Shown here piece after piece: positions 6,589 through 15,898 of a stretch of DNA of 29,730 nt. Positions within the stretch are counted from its first letter, which is position 1. Every line of letters starts with the position of its first letter. Source of the stretch: an uncultured Polynucleobacter sp. (GTDB lineage: Bacteria > Pseudomonadota > Gammaproteobacteria > Burkholderiales > Burkholderiaceae); contig CALKUJ010000095.1 in assembly GCA_937996825.1 (NCBI GenBank), positions 1 to 29,730 of the forward strand, given 5' to 3'. The notes beneath the pieces were generated by a model, which was given only the letters and a program-made list of their open reading frames with translations, made no database searches and was not told the origin of the DNA. The translations under genes and the position numbers were made by a program.

Positions 6589-8489
6589 TCAGGAACCTCC
6601 TTAGGCCAACGACCCTCAAGATAGTAATCAAGTGCACGTCTTGCAATAGGGGCTGCGTGAGCTGCACCAAAGCCAGCATTTTCAACAATCATGGCAATCG
6701 CAATCTTTGGATTTTCTGCTGGAGCAAAGACGACATATAAGGCGTGGTCTCGTAAAAACTCAGGTGTTGCACCATGGTTATAGTTTTTCGCATTCAAGCT
6801 ATACACCTGTGCTGTACCAGTTTTACCGGCAGCGTTGTAGCCAGCCCCTTTGAAAGCGCCTGCGGATGTACCAAATCGATTCACGTCCACCATTGCATTA
6901 GTGACCACATCTATATTTTCTTTCTTGAGGTCGATTTTGTAACTTTCTTGAGGCGTGGTTAAAACTCGATCTTTGGTGATCGGGTTTTCAATAGATTTAA
7001 CCAAGTGAGGTTTCATCACCACGCCTTGATTGGCAATATTGGCAGTGGCATGAGCTAATTGCAAAATGGTAAAGCTGTTATAGCCCTGTCCAATACCCAA
7101 AGAAATTGTTTCGCCCTCAAACCATTTTTGTTGTTCTGGTTTCTTAAATGCTTTTTCTTTCCAGGCGGTTGAAGGCAGAATGCCTCGCGCTTCACCGACA
7201 AGATCGATACCTGTGATTTGGCCAAGTCCAAGTGGTTTCATGAAGTCGTGCATGGGATTGACGCCCATATCACGAGCCAAGTGGTAGTAATAAGTGTTGC
7301 AAGAGTCAACAATTGATTTGGCCATATCAACCGTGCCGTGACCGCCTACTTTATCGTCGCGGAATGTGTTGTTGCCAAGAATGAAGTAGCCAGGATCTGC
7401 AATCGACTGACTAGGAGTTCTTTTACCAGTCTCAAGTGCTGCTAATGCCATGAATGGTTTGTATGTTGAACCCGGTGCATAGGTGCCCTTGAGTGGTCGA
7501 TTGTAGAGAGGCTTCTCTGGAGAGTCATTCAAGTCTTTCCAGGTACCTGCATCAATACCTTCAACAAAATCATTGGGGTTGAAATTGGGCTTTGAAACAA
7601 AAGCGAGAATGTCCCCAGTTTTTGGTTCTATTGCTACGAATGCACCACGTCTTTTTCCGTAAAGCTGTTCAACCAAATGCTGAAGTTTGATATCAACAGC
7701 TAGTACCAAATTTTTACCTGGTGTTGAAGAAGATGTTGAAAGCGTTCTGACTGCTCTTCCGCCAGCAGTGATCTCAACTTGTTCAAATCCAGGAGATCCC
7801 CTCAGAGCATGTTCATAACTTTGTTCAATACCAACTTTGCCAATGTATGGCATGCCTAATAAATTGATATTTTTTCTTTGAGCCCAATCTTCATCCATGC
7901 TTTTGCTGGAGTCTAATTCGGCAATTAGCTTTTCACGATCTTTTTGTGAAACTCTGCCAATGTAGCCAATCAAGTGTGAGCCAAGCTCGCCGTATGGATA
8001 TTGTCTAAATAAACGCGCACGGATTTCAACTCCGGGAAATCTGAAGCGCTGGGCAGTGAATCTTGCAACTTCAACATCGCTGAGCAAAGTTCTCACTGGG
8101 AATGAGTCAAAAGTTTTTGACTCTGCTGCTAATTTTAAAAAGTTGCGACGATCTTTAGCTTGAATATCAACGACGGTTGACAGTTGATCAAGCAAATCAT
8201 TTAAATTGGTTTCAACTTGCGATGGATTAATTTCTAAGGTGTATGCAGAGTAGTTGCGAGCAATCACAATGCCATTACGGTCGTAGATCAGACCACGATT
8301 GGCTGGCACTGGAATCAAGGCAATGCGATTGTTTTCTGCTGCAAGAGAATGTCGCTGATGCGTGATCACTTGTAACCAAACAAATCTAATCAAAAGTATT
8401 GAAAAGCAAATCAATACAAAAACCATGGCAACAGTCAGTCGATCCTGAAATGACTTAACCGTTGGTTGAGATTGATTAAATCGATTCAT
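6570..8489 (-). CDS. mrdA: Penicillin-binding protein 2 (elongation transpeptidase)
   Basis: This 639-residue class B PBP cross-links peptidoglycan in the elongasome together with RodA. It has one N-terminal membrane anchor (about 19-40), a pedestal/dimerisation region from about 60 with the typical RGLIYDRNG motif, and a transpeptidase domain. The three active-site motifs are all intact: Ser341-TYK (SxxK), Ser396-Cys-Asn (SxN) and Lys556-Thr-Gly. The length matches PBP2 of other betaproteobacteria. It starts 10 nt after the mreD stop and its 3' end overlaps rodA. The start lacks a strong ribosome binding site, consistent with coupling to mreD. Confidence 0.97.
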   Translation of the reverse strand: MNRFNQSQPTVKSFQDRLTVAMVFVLICFSILLIRFVWLQVITHQRHSLAAENNRIALIPVPANRGLIYDRNGIVIARNYSAYTLEINPSQVETNLNDLLDQLSTVVDIQAKDRRNFLKLAAESKTFDSFPVRTLLSDVEVARFTAQRFRFPGVEIRARLFRQYPYGELGSHLIGYIGRVSQKDREKLIAELDSSKSMDEDWAQRKNINLLGMPYIGKVGIEQSYEHALRGSPGFEQVEITAGGRAVRTLSTSSSTPGKNLVLAVDIKLQHLVEQLYGKRRGAFVAIEPKTGDILAFVSKPNFNPNDFVEGIDAGTWKDLNDSPEKPLYNRPLKGTYAPGSTYKPFMALAALETGKRTPSQSIADPGYFILGNNTFRDDKVGGHGTVDMAKSIVDSCNTYYYHLARDMGVNPMHDFMKPLGLGQITGIDLVGEARGILPSTAWKEKAFKKPEQQKWFEGETISLGIGQGYNSFTILQLAHATANIANQGVVMKPHLVKSIENPITKDRVLTTPQESYKIDLKKENIDVVTNAMVDVNRFGTSAGAFKGAGYNAAGKTGTAQVYSLNAKNYNHGATPEFLRDHALYVVFAPAENPKIAIAMIVENAGFGAAHAAPIARRALDYYLEGRWPKEVPEWKNAP

Positions 8490-8499
8490 GAGCCGTCAA

Positions 8500-9018
8500 T
8501 TAAATTGGACGGTTGAGGTCAACATCGGTTGGCCTACGTTGTGGAGCCAACAATAGGAAAACCGCCACTGGCCATAGAAGGGCTTCAATAAAACCAGAAA
8601 AGAGACTTGACCACGCCCAGAATGGAATTTCACCAGTAGCAATCCAGCGAATGATCAGTGGCCAAATAGAGGCTGATATGAAAAGTGGCAAAAGATGCAA
8701 AGCTTGTTGGATGCGCGTAAAGCCCATCACACGCCTTTGCCAAAAAATACCGAAGTAAGCAACCAGCGGGTACATAAATGCATATTGACCAAGTAAATTG
8801 CCGTTGTGAACGTCCATCACCAGGCCTAAACAGAACGCCCAAATCACACCGACTTTTCTTGGTTGATGAATGGTCCAAAATACCAAGCAGATCAATAACC
8901 AATCAGGAACCCAAGGAGCGTTGCCTAGTGGCAAAAAGTTCAGCAAGGTTGCAGCCAGCAAGCTAAAGGCAATGAACAGCGGGTTCGCAGGACGAAGGAT
9001 GTAGCCGCTTTCAATCAT
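8500..9018 (-). CDS. mreD: Rod shape-determining membrane protein MreD
   Basis: A 172-residue multispanning inner-membrane protein with about five hydrophobic segments, starting MIESGYILRPANPLFIAFSL. It contains the family's central LVFWTIHQPRKVGVIWAFCL, where the WxxxxPRKVG pattern is typical of MreD. It links MreC to the elongasome. AGAGGT sits 6 nt before the ATG, and the start overlaps the mreC stop as ATGA. Sequence conservation in MreD is low in general, so the call leans on both the motif and the position between mreC and mrdA. Confidence 0.95.
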   Translation of the reverse strand: MIESGYILRPANPLFIAFSLLAATLLNFLPLGNAPWVPDWLLICLVFWTIHQPRKVGVIWAFCLGLVMDVHNGNLLGQYAFMYPLVAYFGIFWQRRVMGFTRIQQALHLLPLFISASIWPLIIRWIATGEIPFWAWSSLFSGFIEALLWPVAVFLLLAPQRRPTDVDLNRPI

Positions 9019-9929
9019 GGCTTACCTCTGTATAAGCGATTAGATTTTGATTCAGTTTCTTTGAAATTTTTACTGGCTTCTGGCTTAGGACCAAATCCAG
9101 ATTCATAGAAAAGAATCATCACGTGACGGAAGCGATTCACACCACCAATTGGAGAGCAGTAAACGTAGGCAAAATTTTTGTCGACGTTGCGTTCAATTTT
9201 ATCGATGGTGGCCACTGCAAATCCAGGTGGATAGATGCCATCAATGCCAGATGTCATTAAGACGTCGCCCACTTGCAAATCGCTCACTGCTGCCATGTGT
9301 CGTAATTCAAGAGGTCGACCTCTACCATTTCCGTGGAGCGCTCCTCTTAAACCATTTCTAGCGACTTGAATTGGAATCACCATGTCTCGGTCATCTAACA
9401 AAGTCACTTCAGATTTGTTTTCCATGACTCGTACCACTTGACCAACAATGCCTTGATGGTCAGAGACCGCTTGACCAAGAGAGATGTTGTCCGATGCGCC
9501 TCGGTCAATTACCACGCGCTGCGACATTGGATTGGAGGGACTGTAAAGGATTTGGGCAATCAAAATCTTGAAGCGAGCCTGTTCTTTAATGCCAATCAGT
9601 TTTCTCAATTGCGCATTTTCAGACATGAACAGCTCTGATTGATTAGCCAAGAGTGTTAATTCGGCCACTCGCTTGGTGAGAAGTTCATTCTCAACTTCTA
9701 GAGAGCCTTTGCTGGTGAAGTAGTCATAGCTGGCCATCAAGGCATTTCTGGGCATTTGCATGGCATATTGAAACGGCGTCAACAAGTAGCTAGCCACTGA
9801 GCGAACTTCATTCAATGCTTTGAATTGATGGTCCATGACCATCAATAAAATGCTGAGCAAAAGGCAGACAGCCAGCTTGATGAGAGCTGGCGTGCCTTGT
9901 TTGAAGAGAGGAGGAGGGCTAAGCTGCAA
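9015..9929 (-). CDS. mreC: Rod shape-determining protein MreC
   Basis: This 304-residue bitopic protein has a short cytoplasmic N-terminus, one membrane helix (about 17-33), a coiled-coil region (SLEVENELLTKRVAELTLLA, about 75-95) and a periplasmic beta-domain with IVGQVVRVMENKSEVTLLDD and a GGVNRFRHVMIL-type ending. It scaffolds the elongasome in the periplasm and activates PBP2. The frame opens at TTG (9929-9927), giving MQLSPPPLFKQG. Related betaproteobacterial MreCs start M-x-x-SPPPLFKQG, so this non-ATG start is probably correct, although the ribosome binding site is weak. It follows mreB by 27 nt. Confidence 0.96.
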   Translation of the reverse strand: MQLSPPPLFKQGTPALIKLAVCLLLSILLMVMDHQFKALNEVRSVASYLLTPFQYAMQMPRNALMASYDYFTSKGSLEVENELLTKRVAELTLLANQSELFMSENAQLRKLIGIKEQARFKILIAQILYSPSNPMSQRVVIDRGASDNISLGQAVSDHQGIVGQVVRVMENKSEVTLLDDRDMVIPIQVARNGLRGALHGNGRGRPLELRHMAAVSDLQVGDVLMTSGIDGIYPPGFAVATIDKIERNVDKNFAYVYCSPIGGVNRFRHVMILFYESGFGPKPEASKNFKETESKSNRLYRGKP

Positions 9930-9956
9930 TTAAATCTCTCTGCCTGCTTAGCAAAC

Positions 9957-11000
9957 TTATTCTTGTGAGAATACGCCGCCTAGCTTGTCCATGCGCTCAA
10001 GCGCAATGCCAGAGCCTCTGACCACGCAGGTCAATGGATCTTCAGCAATATGAACAGGAAGGCCAGTTTCCTCAAGCAATAAGCGATCTAGGTCGCGAAG
10101 CAAAGCGCCGCCACCAGTCAACATCATGCCGCGATCAGCGATGTCAGAAGCTAGTTCTGGAGGTGTTTGCTCTAGGGCTACCTTCACGGCCGTCACAATT
10201 TGATTTAACGGATCGGTCAGGGCTTCAAGAATCTCATTGCTCGTCACTGTGAAGCTGCGTGGGATACCTTCTGATAGGTTACGACCACGGATTTCCATGT
10301 CTTTAACTTCTGAGCCTGGGAAGGCTGAGCCAATAGTTTTCTTAATGGCTTCAGAGGTTTGCTCACCAATCAACATGCCATAGTTACGGCGGATGTAATT
10401 AATGATGGCTTCATCGAATTTATCGCCACCAACACGGATAGAACCCTTATAAACCATACCGCCTAGGGACATCACGCCAACTTCAGTTGTACCGCCACCA
10501 ATGTCCACAACCATTGAGCCAGAAGCCTCTGAAACCGGTAAACCGGCGCCAATCGCAGCAGCCATAGGCTCTTCAATCAAATAAACCTGTGAAGCGCCTG
10601 CGCCCAAGGCAGATTCGCGAATCGCACGTCTTTCAACCTGTGTAGAGCCGCAAGGCACGCAAATGATGATTCTTGGGCTTGGTTTGAGCAATTTGGTCTC
10701 ATGAACCATTTTGATGAATTGCTTGAGCATTTGCTCGGTGATCGTGAAATCAGCAATAACACCATCTTTCATAGGGCGAATGGCCTCAATATTGCCTGGA
10801 ACTCGACCAAGCATCTGCTTGGCTTCCTTACCTACGGCTAAAATAGTCTTTTTACCGTTCGGACCGCCTTCTTGACGAATCGCCACAACCGATGGCTCAT
10901 CAAGGACAATGCCCTTATCACGCATATAAATAAGGGTGTTTGCGGTACCCAAGTCAATGGCTAAATCATTAGAAAAGTAGTTGCGAAAGAGACCAAACAT
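9957..11000 (-). CDS. mreB: Actin-like rod shape-determining protein MreB
   Basis: This 347-residue bacterial actin organises peptidoglycan synthesis along the cell wall. The ATP-binding motifs of the actin/HSP70 fold are all present: IDLGTANTLIYMRDKGIVLD (phosphate 1), VVDIGGGTTEVGV (phosphate 2) and LTGGGALLRDLDRLL (adenosine). The length is normal, and the C-terminal extension after the last helix (MDKLGGVFSQE) is ordinary. It is the first gene of the mreB-mreC-mreD-mrdA-rodA operon and is divergent from gatC; the 67-nt spacer must contain both promoters. No clear Shine-Dalgarno precedes its ATG. Confidence 0.98.
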   Translation of the reverse strand: MFGLFRNYFSNDLAIDLGTANTLIYMRDKGIVLDEPSVVAIRQEGGPNGKKTILAVGKEAKQMLGRVPGNIEAIRPMKDGVIADFTITEQMLKQFIKMVHETKLLKPSPRIIICVPCGSTQVERRAIRESALGAGASQVYLIEEPMAAAIGAGLPVSEASGSMVVDIGGGTTEVGVMSLGGMVYKGSIRVGGDKFDEAIINYIRRNYGMLIGEQTSEAIKKTIGSAFPGSEVKDMEIRGRNLSEGIPRSFTVTSNEILEALTDPLNQIVTAVKVALEQTPPELASDIADRGMMLTGGGALLRDLDRLLLEETGLPVHIAEDPLTCVVRGSGIALERMDKLGGVFSQE

Positions 11001-11067
11001 AATATAAGTAGGAAAATAGATTAATTAATACGTTAATGAACCCTTTAATGATACCGTAGCAGGACAA
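11001..11067. promoter_or_regulatory. Divergent promoter region mreB / gatC
   Basis: This AT-rich 67-bp spacer contains TATATT on the minus strand next to mreB and TAATGAT on the plus strand before gatC as possible -10 elements. AGGA near 11059-11062 is the likely gatC ribosome binding site. No operator is evident. Confidence 0.4.
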
Positions 11068-11361
11068 ATGAATCTCGAAGATGTTAAGCGCATAGCGCAT
11101 TTATCCCATTTATCGCTCTCTGAGGACGAGGCCAAGGCCACTTTGGCCCAGTTGCAAAAAGTCTTCCATTTGGTCGAGGAAATGCAGGCCGTTAATACCG
11201 ATGGAATTGAGCCTTTGGCCCATCCAATCGAGCAAATCATGACCATTGCCCAGCCATTGCGTGAAGATGTTGTCACTGAGCGCGATCAAAGAGATGCTTA
11301 TTTAAAAAATGCACCAGCTGAACATGATGGTTTATTTCTTGTGCCGAAGGTGATCGAATGA
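11068..11361 (+). CDS. gatC: Aspartyl/glutamyl-tRNA amidotransferase subunit C
   Basis: This 97-residue protein matches the small GatC subunit, a belt-like stabiliser that wraps the GatA-GatB interface. Typical features are the N-terminal helix DVKRIAHLSHLSLSEDEA, the VNTDGIEPLAHPIE segment and the ending LREDVVTERDQRDAYLKNAP..FLVPKVIE. It begins the gatCAB operon, and its stop overlaps the gatA start as ATGA. A complete GatCAB implies that at least one of Gln-tRNA or Asn-tRNA is made by the indirect transamidation route here. Confidence 0.97.
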   Translation: MNLEDVKRIAHLSHLSLSEDEAKATLAQLQKVFHLVEEMQAVNTDGIEPLAHPIEQIMTIAQPLREDVVTERDQRDAYLKNAPAEHDGLFLVPKVIE

Positions 11362-12860
11362 GTTGGCACACCAAAACAATTGCAGAATTATCAAAATCAC
11401 TTCATTCAAAAGAGGTGAGTAGCCAAGAGCTCGCCAGTTATTTTTTAAAGCGCATTGACGCTTCAAAAGAACTTAACGCATTTGTTGATGTGAATGTTGA
11501 GCAAACCTTGTTACAAGCCAAGGCAGCTGATGCTCAATTAGCAGATGGTTCTGCGACCATATTGACAGGCGTTCCGTTGGCACACAAAGATATATTTGTT
11601 ACCAAGCACTGGAAGACAACAGCTGGTTCAAAAATGTTGAACAACTACATCAGTCCATTTGATGCGCATGTGGTTGCCGAACTTGGGGTTGGTCGCGCTG
11701 GCATGGTTTGTTTAGGTAAGGTCAACATGGATGAATTTGCCATGGGATCTTCGAATGAAAGTGCCTATGCAGGTCCAACGAAAAATCCTTGGGATCTTTC
11801 TCGAGTACCTGGCGGCTCATCGGGTGGTTCTGCTGCAGCAATTGCTGCGGGCTTGGCACCTGCCTCAACAGGAACTGATACGGGTGGATCGATTCGTCAG
11901 CCGGCAGCTTTTTGCGGTATCACTGGCATTAAGCCAACCTACGGTCGAGTCTCACGCTACGGCATGATCGCTTACGCGTCTTCTCTTGATCAAGCGGGCC
12001 CAATGGCTAAGACGGCAGAAGATTGCGCCATCATGCTCAATGCGATGGCAGGACACGATGCGAAAGATTCCACTTGTTTGGATCGTGCCAAAGAAGATTA
12101 CACAAAAGCACTTGGCAAAACATGGTCTGGTGAGCCAGGCTTGCCTCTCAAGGGTTTAAGGGTTGGACTACCTAAAGAATATTTTGGCGATGGCTTGAAC
12201 GCAGATGTCAGAACTGCTGTGGATGCTGCGATTGATCAATTGAAAAAAATGGGCGCCGAATGTGTTGCTGTTTCTCTTCCAAAGACAGAGTTGTCGATTC
12301 CGGTTTATTACGTGTTGGCACCTGCAGAAGCCTCAAGTAATTTGAGTCGTTTTGATGGTGTTCGCTATGGACATCGCGCGGCAGAGTACAGCGATTTATC
12401 AGACATGTACAAGCGTTCTAGGTCAGAAGGTTTTGGGGCAGAAGTAAAGCGCAGGATCATGATTGGTGCCTATGTTTTATCGCACGGTTATTACGATGCT
12501 TATTATTTAAAAGCACAAAGAATTCGTCGCATCATCGCGCAAGATTTTCAAAATGCATTTGATACATGCGACATCATCGTTGGCCCTGTTGCGCCGAATG
12601 TGGCTGGCAAGCTTGGTGAAAAAGTTTCAGATCCAACACAAATGTATTTAGAAGATATCTACACACTTTCGCCAAATTTGGCAGGTTTACCTGCGATGAG
12701 TGTGCCTTGTGGTTTTGGTCATCATGGCATGCCAGTTGGTTTGCAAATAATTGGCAATTACTTCTCTGAGGCTGCTTTGCTACAAGTGGCGCACGCTTAT
12801 CAACAAGAGACAAATTGGCATCAAGCGCAGTCACCTTTTGCAGTGAAAGGTGGTGCGTGA
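11358..12860 (+). CDS. gatA: Glutamyl-tRNA(Gln)/aspartyl-tRNA(Asn) amidotransferase subunit A
   Basis: This 500-residue amidase-signature enzyme releases ammonia from glutamine for transfer to mischarged Glu-tRNA(Gln) or Asp-tRNA(Asn). The Ser-cisSer-Lys triad is visible as Lys77 (AHKDIF), Ser154 (PGGSSGGSAAA) and nucleophile Ser178 (DTGGSIRQPA). The glutamine-binding region around YVLAPAEASSNLSRFDGVRYG is conserved. It overlaps gatC by four bases and ends in TGATG with gatB. Length and ending (SPFAVKGGA) are unremarkable. Confidence 0.98.
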   Translation: MSWHTKTIAELSKSLHSKEVSSQELASYFLKRIDASKELNAFVDVNVEQTLLQAKAADAQLADGSATILTGVPLAHKDIFVTKHWKTTAGSKMLNNYISPFDAHVVAELGVGRAGMVCLGKVNMDEFAMGSSNESAYAGPTKNPWDLSRVPGGSSGGSAAAIAAGLAPASTGTDTGGSIRQPAAFCGITGIKPTYGRVSRYGMIAYASSLDQAGPMAKTAEDCAIMLNAMAGHDAKDSTCLDRAKEDYTKALGKTWSGEPGLPLKGLRVGLPKEYFGDGLNADVRTAVDAAIDQLKKMGAECVAVSLPKTELSIPVYYVLAPAEASSNLSRFDGVRYGHRAAEYSDLSDMYKRSRSEGFGAEVKRRIMIGAYVLSHGYYDAYYLKAQRIRRIIAQDFQNAFDTCDIIVGPVAPNVAGKLGEKVSDPTQMYLEDIYTLSPNLAGLPAMSVPCGFGHHGMPVGLQIIGNYFSEAALLQVAHAYQQETNWHQAQSPFAVKGGA

Positions 12861-14326
12861 TGAAATGGGAAGTCGTGATTGGCATGGAGACCCATGCGCA
12901 ACTAAGAACAAATTCAAAAATATTCAGTGGCGCATCGATTGAATTTGGTGCTGAGCCAAATAGACAAGCATGTGCAGTTGATTTGGCTTTGCCCGGCGTT
13001 TTGCCAGTATTAAATAAGGGAGCAGTTGCTCACGCCATTCGTTTTGGTTTGGCTGTTGGGGCACACATTGCCCCCTTGAGTATTTTTGCGCGCAAGAATT
13101 ATTTCTATCCTGATTTACCTAAGGGATATCAAATCAGTCAATTCGAAATTCCTGTGGTGCAAGGTGGCAAAGTGAACATTGTGTTGGATGGTGTGGCTAA
13201 GACTGTTCAATTGACCAGAGCTCACCTAGAAGAAGATGCCGGCAAGTCATTGCATGAAGATTTTCGAGGTCCTCATGGTGAATCATCCAGTGGCATTGAC
13301 TTGAATCGTGCCGGAACGCCTTTGCTCGAGATTGTCACAGAGCCAGACATGAGAAGTGCTGCAGAAGCTGTTGCTTATGCAAAAGCGTTACACAGTTTGG
13401 TCGTTTGGTTGGGTGTTTGCGATGGCAATATGCAAGAAGGCTCGTTCCGTTGTGATGCCAACGTTTCTGTTAGACCAGTTGGTCAAAAAGAGTACGGCAC
13501 ACGCTGCGAAATCAAAAATTTAAATTCATTCCGCTTTTTGGAAGAGGCAATTCAATACGAGGTTCGTCGTCAGATTGAATTGATCGAAGATGGTGGCAGA
13601 GTTATTCAGGAAACGCGACTGTACGATCCAGACAAAAAAGAAACACGCAGCATGCGCAGCAAGGAAGACGCGAACGACTATCGCTATTTCCCAGACCCTG
13701 ATTTGTTGCCTTTGATGATTTCTGAGGAATGGATTGCAAAAGAGCGCTCTGAAATGACAGAATTGCCAGCTCAAAAATCAGAGCGCTGGCAGTCTGAGTT
13801 TGGTTTGTCTGCTTATGATTGTCAGGTGTTGACCCAAGAGCGGGCAACGGCTGATTTTTATGAGGATCTTCTTAAGCAGGTGGGCAAAGACCAAGCCAAA
13901 GCTGCCGCCAATTTAATGACTGGCGAATTTGCTTCTGCTCTCAATAAAGACGCCATCAGTGCTGCGCAATCACCGCTGAATCCTTCTCAGTTAGCTAAGT
14001 TGATTCAACGTATTGCTGATGGCACTATTTCTAACAAAATTGCCAAAGAAATTTTCACGGCCATGTGGGACGAGAAAGCAACGGACCTTGATGCTGTTGA
14101 TCGCATCATCGAAGCAAAAGGGCTGAAGCAAATCAGTGATAGTGGTGCTTTAGAGGCCATCATTGATCAAGTGTTGGCGGCTAATCAAAAGTCGGTAGAA
14201 GAATTCCGCGCCGGTAAAGAAAAAGCATTTAATGCTTTGATTGGTCAAATCATGAAGGCAACACAAGGCAAGGCCAATCCACAACAAGTCAACAAATTAT
14301 TAACGGATAAGTTGAATCAATCATGA
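12860..14326 (+). CDS. gatB: Glutamyl-tRNA(Gln)/aspartyl-tRNA(Asn) amidotransferase subunit B
   Basis: This 488-residue subunit binds the tRNA and activates the misacylated amino acid in the GatCAB complex. It begins KWEVVIGMETHAQL, the conserved GatB opening, followed by FYPDLPKGYQISQFE, EEDAGKSLHE, DLNRAGTPLLEIVTEPD and RCEIKNLNSFRFL. A C-terminal tail domain (YqeY-like, about 330-488) ends with NPQQVNKLLTDKL. The start is the ATG at 12860, which overlaps the gatA stop; the longer open frame from 12815 is not used, as the family begins with this methionine. It overlaps the DUF484 gene by four bases. Confidence 0.98.
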   Translation: MKWEVVIGMETHAQLRTNSKIFSGASIEFGAEPNRQACAVDLALPGVLPVLNKGAVAHAIRFGLAVGAHIAPLSIFARKNYFYPDLPKGYQISQFEIPVVQGGKVNIVLDGVAKTVQLTRAHLEEDAGKSLHEDFRGPHGESSSGIDLNRAGTPLLEIVTEPDMRSAAEAVAYAKALHSLVVWLGVCDGNMQEGSFRCDANVSVRPVGQKEYGTRCEIKNLNSFRFLEEAIQYEVRRQIELIEDGGRVIQETRLYDPDKKETRSMRSKEDANDYRYFPDPDLLPLMISEEWIAKERSEMTELPAQKSERWQSEFGLSAYDCQVLTQERATADFYEDLLKQVGKDQAKAAANLMTGEFASALNKDAISAAQSPLNPSQLAKLIQRIADGTISNKIAKEIFTAMWDEKATDLDAVDRIIEAKGLKQISDSGALEAIIDQVLAANQKSVEEFRAGKEKAFNALIGQIMKATQGKANPQQVNKLLTDKLNQS

Positions 14327-14925
14327 CACAAGCAAACAATCAAACAGCTGAGCAACAAGAGCGCGAAGCTTTGGTGGCGGAGTGGCTTTTAGCGACCCCA
14401 GGGTTTTTTGAAAGACATGCTGATTTATTGGCAGAGATTCAATTAAAGAATCCACATGGTGATCGCGCTATTTCTTTGCAAGAGCGCCAGCTGGGTGTTT
14501 TGCGTCAACAAAACCAAGCTTTGAATCAGCGCTTGTCTGACATGCTGCGCTTTGGCAGTCAAAATGATAAAACTCAGGGCTTGATGATTCAGTGGCTATC
14601 AAATTTATTGTCTGCCAAATATGAAGCCGATGTCAGGGCAGCGATCAGTGCTGGCCTCGCTAAAATTTTTGACATTGAGCAGGTCACATTGCTCGAGGGT
14701 GAGCACGATAATTTTTGTGGTTCGGTGGAGCAGACCAGCGATGCCATCAAAGCTCATTTGAACGAAGGAATCAAGAGTCTTGCTGTGATTAATTTGGCAC
14801 CCTTAAAAGTTCAAATATTGCTAGCCAGTCGCAATGTCGAAAAGTTCACATCTGACATGGGTCGCGTTTACTTGGATCAAATTGGCGAATTGGCTTTAGC
14901 AGCATTAACCCGCTCAAAAGAATAG
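14323..14925 (+). CDS. DUF484 family protein (GAF-like)
   Basis: A 200-residue protein of the DUF484 family, recognisable from WLLATPGFFERHADLLAEIQ and the following ISLQERQLGVLRQQNQALNQ coiled-coil helix. A GAF-like alpha/beta domain follows from about residue 90. The family has no settled function. In many proteobacteria it lies between dapF and xerC; here it follows gatB instead and precedes xerC by 13 nt, so the xerC linkage is kept and dapF is absent. It overlaps gatB as ATGA. Confidence 0.9.
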   Translation: MTQANNQTAEQQEREALVAEWLLATPGFFERHADLLAEIQLKNPHGDRAISLQERQLGVLRQQNQALNQRLSDMLRFGSQNDKTQGLMIQWLSNLLSAKYEADVRAAISAGLAKIFDIEQVTLLEGEHDNFCGSVEQTSDAIKAHLNEGIKSLAVINLAPLKVQILLASRNVEKFTSDMGRVYLDQIGELALAALTRSKE

Positions 14926-14938
14926 GATTGATTCAATC

Positions 14939-15898
14939 ATGAAGTCTTTGCTCGCGCAAGAATACCTGCGTGAACTTCATGTGGTCAGGCAAGTATCTCA
15001 GCACACGATTGCTGCCTATACAAAAGACCTTGATTATTTGCTGGCCAGACTTGATGAGCAAAAACTTGAATTGGCGGACGTTACTTCAGATCAAGTGCGC
15101 TCATGGGTTGTAAAGCTTCATTCTCAGGGTCAAGCCTCAAGAAGTATTGCAAGAATGCTGTCTGCATGGAGAGGTTTTTACTTGTGGCTTGCCAATCAAA
15201 AAGGCTTGGTCAATAAAAGTCCTTTGAGTGATATCAAAGCACCCAAACGAAATAAGCCTCTACCCAAAGCCCTGTCTGTTGAACAAGCGATCAATCTGGT
15301 GGAGAGCGCTAACAAAGAAAGTGTTCAAGCAGATGTTTTTTTAAGAGCAAGAGACAGGGCCATTGTTGAGTTGCTTTACTCCTCTGGATTGCGCTTGTCG
15401 GAGTTGCTTGGCGTTGATTTGAATCCGCTCGAAACCAAAGAATACGCTTCTGCTGGGTGGATTGATTTTGACGCCGGTGAAGTGATGGTGCTGGGTAAAG
15501 GTAAAAAAAGAAGAACGGTGCCAGTTGGCGAGGCAGCGCTTCAGGCATTGAAAGAATGGCTTGTGGTGCGCGCTGATTACGCCCCAACCGAAAAAGAAGC
15601 TGTGCAGGCACTCTTCATCAATAAACAAGGTAAGCGTGCTTCAGCAAGAACTATTCAGCAGCATTTGGCGGCACTCGCAGTTAAGGCGGGCTTACCCACC
15701 CATGTCCACCCGCACATGCTCAGACATAGTTTTGCCAGCCACGTTCTACAATCATCAGGTGATTTGCGTGCCGTTCAAGAAATGCTGGGTCATGCAAGTA
15801 TCACCAGTACGCAAATTTATACCGCCTTGGATTTTCAGCATTTGGCGCAAGCCTATGACTTGGCCCACCCAAGAGCTAAAAATAAGAAGAGTCAATAA
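14939..15898 (+). CDS. xerC: Site-specific tyrosine recombinase XerC
   Basis: This 319-residue recombinase resolves chromosome dimers at dif with XerD. The N-terminal SAM-like core-binding domain spans about 1-100, including HTIAAYTKDLDYLL. The catalytic domain has all key residues: Arg152 (SSGLRLSELLG), Lys187 (GKGKKRRTVP), His259 and Arg262 (HPHMLRHSFA), His285 (LGHASI) and nucleophile Tyr294 (TQIYT). The length is slightly above E. coli XerC (298), due to short insertions such as LNPLETKEYA. The position after DUF484 supports XerC rather than a phage integrase. Its TAA overlaps the rlmI ATG as TAATG. Confidence 0.95.
   Translation: MKSLLAQEYLRELHVVRQVSQHTIAAYTKDLDYLLARLDEQKLELADVTSDQVRSWVVKLHSQGQASRSIARMLSAWRGFYLWLANQKGLVNKSPLSDIKAPKRNKPLPKALSVEQAINLVESANKESVQADVFLRARDRAIVELLYSSGLRLSELLGVDLNPLETKEYASAGWIDFDAGEVMVLGKGKKRRTVPVGEAALQALKEWLVVRADYAPTEKEAVQALFINKQGKRASARTIQQHLAALAVKAGLPTHVHPHMLRHSFASHVLQSSGDLRAVQEMLGHASITSTQIYTALDFQHLAQAYDLAHPRAKNKKSQ

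Noticed and set aside
8513..8966. Several open frames on the plus strand within mreD
   Set aside because: They are antisense to mreD, have no family resemblance and no ribosome sites.
12815..12860. Longer gatB frame beginning inside gatA
   Set aside because: The extra 15 residues are antisense to nothing useful and not part of the family; GatB starts at the ATG overlapping the gatA stop.
14939..15898. Tyrosine recombinase as a phage integrase
   Set aside because: Its position after DUF484, its intact Xer-like domains and the lack of an adjacent attachment site or phage gene all favour XerC.
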